The notes beneath the pieces are model-generated. The model was not told the DNA's origin and made no database searches. It saw only the letters and a program-made list of their open reading frames with translations. This document shows positions 43,714 through 51,905 of a DNA stretch of 64,000 bases, piece by piece. Positions within the stretch are counted from its first letter, which is position 1. The number at the start of each line of letters is the position of its first letter. Source of the DNA: Thermodesulfobacterium hveragerdense DSM 12571 (GTDB lineage: Bacteria; Desulfobacterota; Thermodesulfobacteria; Thermodesulfobacteriales; Thermodesulfobacteriaceae). Where the stretch lies: assembly GCF_000423845.1 (NCBI RefSeq), contig NZ_AUIT01000001.1, forward strand, positions 124,001-188,000, given 5' to 3'. A program made the position numbers and the translations under genes.

Positions 43714-44403
43714 ATGTCCTTGAATAACCATAAAAATAAAAAAGATGATCTTGCATTAGTTTTGTTAAGTGCCGGGATGGATAGTGCTGTATGTGCAAGT
43801 GTTGCAGCCAAAAAACATGCCTTGGCTTTTCTACATTTTCAATATGGGCAAAAGGCTGCTAAAAAAGAACTTAAATGTTTTTACCGGTTGGTTGACCACT
43901 TTAAACCTCAAAAATATTTAGTAGTAGAACTACCTTTTTTTAAAATAATCGGTGGTTCAAGCCTTACCGCAGAGGAAATTGAAATTCCTGAGACTTCAAA
44001 CACACAAGAAATTCCTTCTACCTACGTACCTTTTAGAAACGGAGTATTTTTAAGTTTGGCAGTAGCCTGGGCTGAGGTGATAGGGGCAAAGAAAATCTTT
44101 ATAGGAGTAAACGAAGTAGATTTTTCCGGGTATCCAGACTGTAGAAACGAGTTTATAAAGGCCTTTAATCAGGCAGTAAACCTTGGAACCAAACCTGAAA
44201 CTAACCTTACCATAGAGACTCCTCTTATAAAACTTTCCAAAAAAGAAATTGTAGAGCTTGGTATAAAACTTAATACCCCCTTTCATCTCACCTGGTCTTG
44301 CTACAGACAAACGGAAAAAGCCTGCGGAAGATGTGAGTCTTGTCAAATAAGGCTTAAAGCCTTTAAAGAAGCCGGTATAGAGGACCCGATAGAATATGCT
44401 TAA
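43714..44403 (+). CDS. queC: 7-cyano-7-deazaguanine synthase QueC
   Basis: A 229-residue ATP-dependent enzyme that converts CDG to preQ0 for queuosine. The PP-loop reads 'VLLSAGMDSAVC' (Ser-Ala-Gly instead of the usual Ser-Gly-Gly). 'STYVPFRNGVFLSLA', 'VDFSGYPDCRNEF' and the C-terminal zinc cysteines in 'SCYRQTEKACGRCESCQIR' are conserved. It overlaps the next gene by 8 bases. queD, queE and queF are not in the window. Confidence 0.94.
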   Translation: MSLNNHKNKKDDLALVLLSAGMDSAVCASVAAKKHALAFLHFQYGQKAAKKELKCFYRLVDHFKPQKYLVVELPFFKIIGGSSLTAEEIEIPETSNTQEIPSTYVPFRNGVFLSLAVAWAEVIGAKKIFIGVNEVDFSGYPDCRNEFIKAFNQAVNLGTKPETNLTIETPLIKLSKKEIVELGIKLNTPFHLTWSCYRQTEKACGRCESCQIRLKAFKEAGIEDPIEYA

Positions 44404-44746
44404 GTTAGAAAGTTTTACCTGCCAACGTTGTGGTACCTGTTGCCAAGGAGAAAGCACCGTCTCTTTAACTCAAGAAGAAATTCTTAGAATAGCACAGTTT
44501 TTAAACCTCCCAGAGGAAGTCTTTAGAGAAAAGTATACGGTTAAGGTCGGGAAACACAGGGTTGAGATGAAAACCAAGGATGGTTATTGTATCTTCTTTG
44601 ATAAAAAAGAAAAACTCTGTACGATACATCCGGTAAAACCTAAAAAATGTAAAGAATGGCCTCTGATAGAGGCTCTATCCAAAGAACCTTCAACCTTAGA
44701 AACATTGAAAAATTATTGTATAGGAATTAAAATTTTACAAATTTAA
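44396..44746 (+). CDS. YkgJ-family cysteine cluster protein
   Basis: A 116-residue protein with 'CQRCGTCCQGES' near the N-terminus and later 'CIFFDKKEKLCTIHPVKPKKCKEWP', the eight-cysteine-type pattern of the UPF0153/YkgJ family, thought to bind zinc or an Fe-S cluster. Function is unknown. It overlaps queC by 8 bases and is likely co-transcribed. Confidence 0.88.
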   Translation: MLKLESFTCQRCGTCCQGESTVSLTQEEILRIAQFLNLPEEVFREKYTVKVGKHRVEMKTKDGYCIFFDKKEKLCTIHPVKPKKCKEWPLIEALSKEPSTLETLKNYCIGIKILQI

Positions 44747-44749
44747 ATC

Positions 44750-44777
44750 TTGAATAAATTAAAAAATGTTTTAAAAT
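44750..44777 (+). promoter_or_regulatory. perR promoter
   Basis: TTGAAT (44750-44755), 16-base spacer, TAAAAT (44772-44777), 30 bases before the perR ATG. The string TTTTAAAATAATAAA (44769-44783) is identical to that over the tpx -10 in the same orientation relative to transcription, consistent with autoregulation by PerR. Confidence 0.55.
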
Positions 44778-44807
44778 AATAAAAATAAGTTGTTGAGGTG
44801 AAGAAAA

Positions 44808-45221
44808 ATGGATGAAAAAAAGTTAGAATTTTATAAAAGTTTAGGAATAAAACTAACCCCTCAAAGGATTGCTATCCTGGAATACTTAGAAGGAAACAAG
44901 GAACACCCTTCAGCAGAAGACATATATAACTCCTTAAAGAAAAATTTCCCAAGCATGTCTTTTGCCACTGTTTACAACACCTTAGACGTGTTGGTAAAAA
45001 AGGGACTTATTAAAGAGATCATAGTGGACCCTTACAAAAAAAGATTTGATGCCTTTACCCATAACCATCATCACTTTGTTTGCAAATATTGTAAAAAGGT
45101 TATTGATCTCTCTCAAGAAATAAAATTTCCGTTACCTAAGGAGATTCAAAAATGTGAGGTAGAAGACTTTCAAATAGTGTTTATCGGGCTTTGTCCTGAG
45201 TGTAAAGATAGAAAAAACTAA
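44808..45221 (+). CDS. perR: Peroxide-responsive Fur-family repressor PerR
   Basis: A 137-residue Fur-family regulator with winged-helix domain ('LTPQRIAILEYL', 'SFATVYNTLDVLVKKGLIKE') and a C-terminal dimerisation domain. The structural zinc cysteines are 92, 95, 129 and 132. The regulatory-metal ligands of Bacillus PerR (His37, Asp85, His91, His93, Asp104) all align at a constant offset of four: His33, Asp81, His87, His89 and Asp100. Asp at the last position, rather than Glu, marks PerR over Fur. tpx and wrbA nearby are natural targets. Confidence 0.93.
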   Translation: MDEKKLEFYKSLGIKLTPQRIAILEYLEGNKEHPSAEDIYNSLKKNFPSMSFATVYNTLDVLVKKGLIKEIIVDPYKKRFDAFTHNHHHFVCKYCKKVIDLSQEIKFPLPKEIQKCEVEDFQIVFIGLCPECKDRKN

Positions 45222-45241
45222 AGGTTAAACTTTTAGTTTTT
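45213..45241 (+). terminator. AT-rich hairpin at the end of perR
   Basis: A 10-bp stem AAAAACTAAA / TTTAGTTTTT with a 9-base loop, spanning the perR stop and ending in a T run. It is weak because of its AT content. The rest of the gap 45222-45388 holds nothing recognised. Confidence 0.4.
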
Positions 45242-45388
45242 AGTAAAGCAAACCTTCGAAGCCTCCTATGTCATGTTTTTTTCTGATGACTATGTTTATT
45301 TAGTACAACTTTTACCTCCTAAATTTCTCTTGCCTTTTTTATTTTTGGTTATAAATTTTTTTGATGAAACCTTAAATTAGGGTTATCT

Positions 45389-47812
45389 ATGGTTTTTACC
45401 GAACTTTTGGCATGTTTAATCCCTAAACTTGCTCTAACCATCACCGGAAGTGATACCTTTAAAGAAGTCATAGAAAAGATGAAACAGACAGGAGAGACCT
45501 TTGTGGTCCTTTTAGAGAACCATTTTCCCACAGGAATCTTTACAGAAAGAGACCTGATAAAATGTTTAGCAGCAGGTATTCCCTTAAACGAAAAGGTCAG
45601 AAACTTTGCCAAAAAAAATCTGGTAAAAATACGAGAAGACCGTCCGTTAGCAGTAGCCCTTACCATCATGATAGAGTATGGTATAAGAAGGCTGATAGTG
45701 GTAGACCAAAAGGGAAAATATCGAGGGATAATAACCCACAAAGATATCTTTGAAATTTTAGACCCAGAGCTTTTCAAAAAAGAAATCACCGCAGCCCATT
45801 TTACTAAAAACAAACCTTTTTACTATCTTAATCCTAACCATACTTTACAGGAAGCCTTAAATTTGATGGTAGAAAAAAACATAGGAGCTATTCCTATAGT
45901 CGATGAGGATGGAAAACCTGTAGGCATACTTACTGAAAAAGATTTTATCTTTAAACTGGAGTTGAGCAATCTTTCCGAAAAAATTGGTAACGTAGCCTTA
46001 AAAGAGGTCTATACAGCTTCTAAGATTGAACCTATTTCACAGCTAAAACTTAAGTTTAAAAATCTTAAGGTCAACCACTTAGTAATTGTCGATGAAGAGG
46101 GTAAGGCTGTAGGTATCATCTCTACTCGGGATTTATTAGGTATGGCTAAAGAAACCTATGCCTCTTACATGGAAAATAAGTTCAAACAAGCCAAAGACTT
46201 ACTTTATATACTCCCTGAAATAGTGCTTGAGATCTTAGACTTAGGGTATGAACAGGTAATATACTGGGGAAGTGCTAAAGCTCACGAAATCTTTGGGAAA
46301 AAGATAGACGAAAAAAGTGTGCTTGAGATTTTTGACCAAGAAGACTGGTACCGTGTATTCGGCAAACTAAAAAAACTTAACAAAGTCCATAAAGAAACCA
46401 TAAAAAGTTTAAACGGACATATTTTTGAGGTTTCAGGCTCATACCTTAAACTTCACCTCGAAGGGGAAGGTAAAATCCATCTTGTTTTAAGAGATATCAC
46501 CTATAACCATCGGTATTTAACCGAATTAAAATCCCATGCAGAATTTATCCAAAACCTGATCAACTCTATCGACAGTTTAATTTTGGTGGTAGACCCTGAA
46601 GATGGAACCTTTAAGTTTTATAACCATACAGTGTTTTCTTGTCTTGGTTATGATAAAGAAGAGATGGATTATAAAACCATCTATGACATCGTCTATTGGC
46701 CTTATCAACAAATAAAAACCAACCTACAGATGGTAGCCAACGAAGGAAAAGAAATAAAAGGAGAAAGGCTTTATCTTTCTAAGACCGGAGAGAGAATACC
46801 GGTAGAAACCTATGCCTTTAGGTTGATCCTTGACAAATCTTATGTTGCGATCTCAAGCAAGTTAAAACCAATCTATCAACTTGAAACCCTTAACAAAGAA
46901 TTAACACTTTGTAAATCTCAAAAAGAAGCCCTTTCTGTTCTCTCTAAATATCTCTTAAACTTTATAGACACCCTTCAATTTTTGGAAATATCTCCAGAAA
47001 CAGGGGAGATCCTTTCAACCTATATAGAAGGAGACCAAGATCTGTGGAAAGGTTGCATAGACAATAAGGCTAACGAATGTAAGGCTTACAGCAATGGTAT
47101 TTTGATAGAAAAGGCAGAAATACTTTGTACAAATGTCAAAGCTGAAAAATATTTAGACTTCTTTTGTTATCCTTTGATTTTAGAAGGAAGGGTAGTAGGG
47201 GTCTTTAGCCTTATAAGAAAGTTGCCTTTAAATAACCTTGAAAAAGAAAATATCAAAAAGATGCTTAGCAACTTTTCTTTTTACTTTTTTAACCTCTATC
47301 TTATCAACAAACTAAAGGAGTTATCGCATACCGACTACCTTACCAAGATTTATAACCGGCTTTTTCTGCAAGAAGTCTTGAAAAAAGAATTCAGTATTTG
47401 GAAAAGGAAAGGAGGAACCCTTTCTATCATTCTCGTAGACATTGACAACTTTAAGGCTGTAAACGACAGGTTTGGACATTTTAACGGAGACCTCATATTA
47501 AAACAAATAGCTACCATACTTAAAAACAATATAAGGGAGATGGACATACTCGGCCGATGGGGAGGGGAAGAATTCATGATAATCCTTCCTTATACTTCTA
47601 AGGATGAAGCCCGTAGACTGGCTGAAAGGCTTAGACTTATCATCGAAGGAACACCCATTAATTTAGACGATAATACCATAAACATCACCGCAAGTTTTGG
47701 TATAGCAAGCCTACCTGAAGACACCGATAGCTTAGATGATCTATACAAAATAGCAGATCAAAGGCTTTACAAAGCTAAAAATCTGGGGAAAAATTTGGTA
47801 GTCTTTGAATAA
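45389..47812 (+). CDS. Diguanylate cyclase with four CBS domains and PAS/GAF-like sensor region
   Basis: An 807-residue soluble signalling protein. Two CBS pairs fill about residues 10-275 (repeated 'GIFTERDLI', 'GIITHKDIF', 'GILTEKDFI', 'GIISTRDLL' ends). PAS-like regions follow at about 280-380 and 385-500, then a GAF-like part with five cysteines (about 510-640), and a GGDEF domain (about 645-805). The active site is 'RWGGEEFMI' and the inhibitory I-site RxxD is present five residues before it (REMD), so it should make c-di-GMP with product inhibition. CBS pairs suggest control by adenine nucleotides. It converges on the flagellar operon with a one-base gap. The start has only a weak ribosome site (TAGGG). 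Confidence 0.9.
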   Translation: MVFTELLACLIPKLALTITGSDTFKEVIEKMKQTGETFVVLLENHFPTGIFTERDLIKCLAAGIPLNEKVRNFAKKNLVKIREDRPLAVALTIMIEYGIRRLIVVDQKGKYRGIITHKDIFEILDPELFKKEITAAHFTKNKPFYYLNPNHTLQEALNLMVEKNIGAIPIVDEDGKPVGILTEKDFIFKLELSNLSEKIGNVALKEVYTASKIEPISQLKLKFKNLKVNHLVIVDEEGKAVGIISTRDLLGMAKETYASYMENKFKQAKDLLYILPEIVLEILDLGYEQVIYWGSAKAHEIFGKKIDEKSVLEIFDQEDWYRVFGKLKKLNKVHKETIKSLNGHIFEVSGSYLKLHLEGEGKIHLVLRDITYNHRYLTELKSHAEFIQNLINSIDSLILVVDPEDGTFKFYNHTVFSCLGYDKEEMDYKTIYDIVYWPYQQIKTNLQMVANEGKEIKGERLYLSKTGERIPVETYAFRLILDKSYVAISSKLKPIYQLETLNKELTLCKSQKEALSVLSKYLLNFIDTLQFLEISPETGEILSTYIEGDQDLWKGCIDNKANECKAYSNGILIEKAEILCTNVKAEKYLDFFCYPLILEGRVVGVFSLIRKLPLNNLEKENIKKMLSNFSFYFFNLYLINKLKELSHTDYLTKIYNRLFLQEVLKKEFSIWKRKGGTLSIILVDIDNFKAVNDRFGHFNGDLILKQIATILKNNIREMDILGRWGGEEFMIILPYTSKDEARRLAERLRLIIEGTPINLDDNTINITASFGIASLPEDTDSLDDLYKIADQRLYKAKNLGKNLVVFE

Positions 47813-47813
47813 T

Positions 47814-48401
47814 CTATTCTTTACCTTCGTTACCTGAAATAGCCTCTGAAATAGAGGCTGCTTTATCTGGCGGCATAGCGCTTAAAATACTTGCTACCTG
47901 GGAGCTTTTCAGCTGGGAAAGGATTTTAACAGCCATATCTTTGTCCATGTTTATCAACATGTCTGCAGCTTTAGAAGGTTTCATCTCAGAAATAGCCTTG
48001 ACTAAAAGTTTGGTCCTTTCATCCTGGACTGCCTGGATCCTGTTTAGTTTTTCCTCTACCGAAGCCTCTAACTCTTTTAAAGAGGTTAGTTGTTCCTGGA
48101 TACGGGCTTCTAAAAGTTTCAATTCCTCTTGTTTTAACCTTAACTCCTTTTCTTTATCACTAAGCCTTTGCCTTTCTACCTGTAGAAAATCTGCAAAATC
48201 AGGAGGACAACCTGCAGGTAATTTCTCTTCTTTTGCGCTTAACTCATACACATGCACCCCAAAAACCAGTAAAGCTAAAAATAACTTAAAAATCCCTAAA
48301 CAAAACAAAACCAAAAAAAGATTTTTAGTTCTGTTAAGAAACCTCATGCTTTCTAAAGGTCTTAACCCTTTCTTTAGAATTTCCTCAAACTTATTTTTCA
48401 T
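47814..48401 (-). CDS. motE: MotE-like flagellar protein
   Basis: A 195-residue protein with one N-terminal membrane helix (about 28-52), a long coiled coil (about 75-140) and a C-terminal MgtE_N-like domain ('AADMLINMDKDMAVKILSQL' and 'SILSAMPPDKAASI'). This matches MotE, a periplasmic chaperone-like protein that works with MotC/MotB in flagellar motor assembly. It is the last gene of the flagellar operon, touching fliJ. Confidence 0.85.
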   Translation of the reverse strand: MKNKFEEILKKGLRPLESMRFLNRTKNLFLVLFCLGIFKLFLALLVFGVHVYELSAKEEKLPAGCPPDFADFLQVERQRLSDKEKELRLKQEELKLLEARIQEQLTSLKELEASVEEKLNRIQAVQDERTKLLVKAISEMKPSKAADMLINMDKDMAVKILSQLKSSQVASILSAMPPDKAASISEAISGNEGKE

Positions 48402-48833
48402 CTACTTTCCTCTTTTAAGCATCATCAGGTCATCCATCTGCCGATAAAAATTTTTTAAACTTTCTTCATAAGAAAGTCTGTAAGTTTTATCCCTTAAAAC
48501 CTCAGTTACCCTTTTTTCTTGATGGGTTTGCCTCAACTCCTCTAAAAGTAAGTCTAACTCCCTTTTTTGAGCTTCTATTTTTTCTTCTAACTGTTCTTTT
48601 ATCGAAAAAAAGATTTCTAATCTTTCTAAATAGGCTTTTAATTCTTCTGCTGTTAAGACCTTTTTTGTCTGTAAATCTTTAAGATCTTCTTCTTTTTCCT
48701 TTATCATTTTTTCTTTTTCTGCCAAAAGGCTTTGATAAACCTGCTTAGCATGTGACATCTTAGCTTTAGCTTGTTCTTCCTTTAGTTCCTTATACCAAGC
48801 TAAGGTTTTGAAAACCTTAAGTTTGTTTTTCAT
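48402..48833 (-). CDS. fliJ: Flagellar export protein FliJ
   Basis: A 143-residue, almost wholly coiled-coil protein located between fliI and motE. Size, charge pattern and position identify FliJ, the central stalk of the export ATPase. Sequence alone is weakly diagnostic; synteny carries the call. Confidence 0.85.
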   Translation of the reverse strand: MKNKLKVFKTLAWYKELKEEQAKAKMSHAKQVYQSLLAEKEKMIKEKEEDLKDLQTKKVLTAEELKAYLERLEIFFSIKEQLEEKIEAQKRELDLLLEELRQTHQEKRVTEVLRDKTYRLSYEESLKNFYRQMDDLMMLKRGK

Positions 48834-48834
48834 T

Positions 48835-50142
48835 TTATCCTGCTAAAACATTCTTGAGAAGTGTTAGAGAAGCACCTAAATCATACTTTTCGTCTAAATT
48901 TTGTCTTAAAAATTCTTTTAAAGGTTTTATCAAAGATAAAGCCCTATCTATTTCAGGGTTAGAGCCTTTTATATAGGCACCTATGTTAATCAAGTCTTCG
49001 GCTTTTTTATAGGTAGCAAGCACAGAAATGGTTTGATAGGCCAATTCTAAATGTTCTTTGGGGACGATGTCCTTCATCAACCTGCTTATGCTGGCAAGGA
49101 CATCTATCGGAGGATAATGCCCTTCATGAGCCAGGTCTCTGGAAAGGACAATATGGCCATCTACGATACTTCTGACTGCATCTGCGATCGGGTCGTTAAA
49201 ATCATCTCCTTCAACCAGCACTGTGTAGATACCGGTGATGTCTCCTCCTTCAACCTTAGCCCCTGCCCTTTCAAGCACCTTAGGAAGCATAGCAAACACA
49301 GAGGGGGTATAACCTCTGGCAGTAGGAGGTTCTCCTGAGGCTAATCCTATTTCTCTTCCTGCCATACAAAACCTGGTAAGGGAATCCATAAGCAAAAGTA
49401 CCCTTAAACCTTTATCCCTAAAATATTCAGCCAAACTCATAGCATAATAAGCTGCCCTTATCCTCATAGAAGGAGCCTCATCAGAAGTGGCCACAACCAC
49501 CACTGATTTTTTAATACTCTCCCTTAAGTCCCTTTCTATAAACTCTCTTACCTCTCTTCCTCTCTCTCCTATCAAGGCTATCACGTTAACATCAGCCTCT
49601 GTATACCTTGCGATCATACCAAGCAAGGTACTCTTTCCAACCCCAGACCCTGCCATGATAGCCATCCTCTGGCCTCTTCCTATCGTCAAAAGGGCATTGA
49701 TTGCCTTTATCCCTACGTCTAAAATTTCTTTTATAGGAGCTCTTTCCAAAGGTTTTAAAGGTTCTCCATAGAGAGGATATAAGTCTGAAGCCTTTGGAGG
49801 TAAGCCTTGATCTAAGGGTTCTCCTAAGGCATTAACTATCCTTCCTAAAAATTTTTCTCCTACCGGGGCATAAGAAGACCCTAAGGAATAAACCTTAGCC
49901 CCGACCTCTATCCCCTTTAATTCTCCTAAGGCTGTAAGGATAAAACGATTATCGTTAAAACCTACTACCTCTGCCAAAAATCTCTTTTCTTGGCCTTCAA
50001 CCTTACAAAGGTCTCCTACCTTTAAAAAAGGCCCTGTACTTTCTACAGTCAACCCTAACACCTTGGTAACATAGCCATAAACCTCAAAAGGTAGAATATT
50101 ATCTAACCTTTTTAAATAAACCTCTAAATCTTTAACCCTCAT
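48835..50142 (-). CDS. fliI: Flagellum-specific export ATPase FliI
   Basis: A 435-residue hexameric ATPase of the type III export apparatus, related to F1-beta. 'RMAIMAGSGVGKSTLLGMIAR' contains the Walker A, 'VLLLMDSLTRFCMA' the Walker B, and 'GLASGEPPTARGYTPSVF' is specific for FliI/type III ATPases. It overlaps fliH by 11 bases. Confidence 0.97.
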   Translation of the reverse strand: MRVKDLEVYLKRLDNILPFEVYGYVTKVLGLTVESTGPFLKVGDLCKVEGQEKRFLAEVVGFNDNRFILTALGELKGIEVGAKVYSLGSSYAPVGEKFLGRIVNALGEPLDQGLPPKASDLYPLYGEPLKPLERAPIKEILDVGIKAINALLTIGRGQRMAIMAGSGVGKSTLLGMIARYTEADVNVIALIGERGREVREFIERDLRESIKKSVVVVATSDEAPSMRIRAAYYAMSLAEYFRDKGLRVLLLMDSLTRFCMAGREIGLASGEPPTARGYTPSVFAMLPKVLERAGAKVEGGDITGIYTVLVEGDDFNDPIADAVRSIVDGHIVLSRDLAHEGHYPPIDVLASISRLMKDIVPKEHLELAYQTISVLATYKKAEDLINIGAYIKGSNPEIDRALSLIKPLKEFLRQNLDEKYDLGASLTLLKNVLAG

Positions 50143-50908
50143 CCCTAAAAAGCTCCTCTAAAAGCCTTTCCCATCTCTTTTCTAAGGTGGCATCGACCAC
50201 GCCTAAAGCAGTTTCTATAAACACCCCACCCTTAGAGATGTTAGGATCAGCGATAAGATTGATTTTCGAGGAAGGACCAACTAATTGAGGAAGATTTTCC
50301 TCTATAAAAACAAACTCCTCAGGGTTAACCTTCAAAGTAATTTCTATCCCTTCAGCTATATAATTTAAGGCCTCTTTTATCAAGTGAAGCGTGGTTTCTT
50401 TTTCAATGGTTATTTCTTTTAAAACCATCTTTTGGGCAATCTTTAACGCTAAGGTTAAAACCTCTTTGTCAAGGTTTAAAACAAGAGTTTGGGCCTCTTT
50501 CGCTAAATTTTTTAAAAATTCGGAAACTTCCTCTAACTTAAGCTGAAATTCCCTTTTTAGGGTTTCCTCTAACTCCTGATATTTGGTCTTTAGCTCTTCC
50601 TCAACCTTGACCTTTCCCTCTTCATATCCTCTGATTAATCCCTCTTGATATCCAACTTGAAACCCCTCGGTTTTCCCTAATTCAAATCCCTGATGATATC
50701 CATTTTCATAAGCCTCTTTAAGCCTTTGTTCTAACAACTCTTCTGAAGAAACAGTAGAGGCTTTTTTGTTAGAAGCTTTGTTGGTTTCTTCCCGTTCTTT
50801 AAGGATAGACTTAAAACTTTCCTCTTCTGAGGGAGTTAGATCTGGAGTTAAAAGCTCAAAGCAAGAAATTTTATGGCTCTTAAGTACCTTAGACAAACTC
50901 CTCCTCAC
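50132..50908 (-). CDS. fliH: Flagellar assembly protein FliH
   Basis: A 258-residue protein with a glycine-spaced repeat (GYHQGFELGKTEGFQVGYQEG region, about 72-95), the GxxxG helical pattern of FliH, a coiled coil, and a C-terminal V/A-ATPase E-like domain. It regulates FliI. Translation starts with GTG at 50908 inside fliG (20-base overlap); a TTG four codons later is an alternative. It overlaps fliI by 11 bases. Confidence 0.92.
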   Translation of the reverse strand: MRRSLSKVLKSHKISCFELLTPDLTPSEEESFKSILKEREETNKASNKKASTVSSEELLEQRLKEAYENGYHQGFELGKTEGFQVGYQEGLIRGYEEGKVKVEEELKTKYQELEETLKREFQLKLEEVSEFLKNLAKEAQTLVLNLDKEVLTLALKIAQKMVLKEITIEKETTLHLIKEALNYIAEGIEITLKVNPEEFVFIEENLPQLVGPSSKINLIADPNISKGGVFIETALGVVDATLEKRWERLLEELFRDEG

Positions 50909-51899
50909 CTTTACTAAGGATGATCTTACCTTCTTGCTCTAACTTTTTAGCCACCCTGATGATGTTTTGCTGAGCCTTTTCTACTTCACTAATCCTTACA
51001 GGACCCATCATTTCAAGCTCTTCTTTCATAAGGTCTGCTGCTCGTTTACTCATGTTCCGGAAGAACTTTTCTCTGATCTCAGGTGAAGCCCCTTTTAAAG
51101 CCAGTTTCAAATCATCAGTAGAAATCTCTCTAAGCAAGGTTTGAATAGCAAAGTCGTCCACGTTGAGAAAGTCTTCGAACGTAAACAGATATTTTCTGAT
51201 TTCTTCTGCTAAGGCTGGGTTTTCGTCTTCTATCTCACTTAAGATTTCATCTTCCAGTTCTCTTCCTGCATGTGAAAGAACCTCTGCTGCTTTTTCTGGT
51301 CCTCCGATTTTTTTACCCAAAGCTCCTCCCACACTCTGAAGTTCACTTTCTAAGGCATCACTTATCTCTTTAACGATCTCTGGGTCTACCTTGTTTAAAA
51401 GCGCTATTCTTAAAAGTACTTCAGCCCTAAGCTTGTCAGGGAGAAACTGTAAAACCTGTCCTGAAAGTTCTGAGTCTAAGTGAACCAAGATGATGGCTAC
51501 AGTCTGAGGATGCTCGTTTGACAAAAAACTCGCTATAGTTTTTGGGTCAAGTTTCTTAAGCTTTTTAAAGGTCTCAGGACCTATTTCTTTTTTAATCTCC
51601 TCAAAAATTTCTTTTCCTTTTTCACCATAAGCCTTGATAAGTGACTGTTTCAAAAACTCTTCAGGAGAAATGGTCACATCTCCTAACATTTCCTTAGCTT
51701 CGATATTAGCCTCTTCAAGTACTTTTCTTACTGCTTCAGCAGGGATGTACTCAATCCTTGCCATCTCTATACCGATACGTTTTATGTCGTCTTCGTCTAA
51801 ATATTTATAAACCTGAGAGGTAAACTCATCTCCCATCAACATGAGGAAAATAGCCGCTTTTTGAGGACCTGTAAGCTTATCAGGGTCTATCTTAGCCAT
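50889..51899 (-). CDS. fliG: Flagellar motor switch protein FliG
   Basis: A 336-residue rotor protein that binds the FliF ring and contacts the stator. 'LTGPQKAAIFLMLMG' begins the N domain, 'EHPQTVAIILVHLD' is the middle-domain EHPQR-like motif, and the C-terminal torque helix with alternating charges is in 'VDDFAIQTLLREISTDDLKLALKG'. It follows fliF by 6 bases. Confidence 0.97.
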   Translation of the reverse strand: MAKIDPDKLTGPQKAAIFLMLMGDEFTSQVYKYLDEDDIKRIGIEMARIEYIPAEAVRKVLEEANIEAKEMLGDVTISPEEFLKQSLIKAYGEKGKEIFEEIKKEIGPETFKKLKKLDPKTIASFLSNEHPQTVAIILVHLDSELSGQVLQFLPDKLRAEVLLRIALLNKVDPEIVKEISDALESELQSVGGALGKKIGGPEKAAEVLSHAGRELEDEILSEIEDENPALAEEIRKYLFTFEDFLNVDDFAIQTLLREISTDDLKLALKGASPEIREKFFRNMSKRAADLMKEELEMMGPVRISEVEKAQQNIIRVAKKLEQEGKIILSKGEEEFV

Positions 51900-51905
51900 A
51901 ACCTA

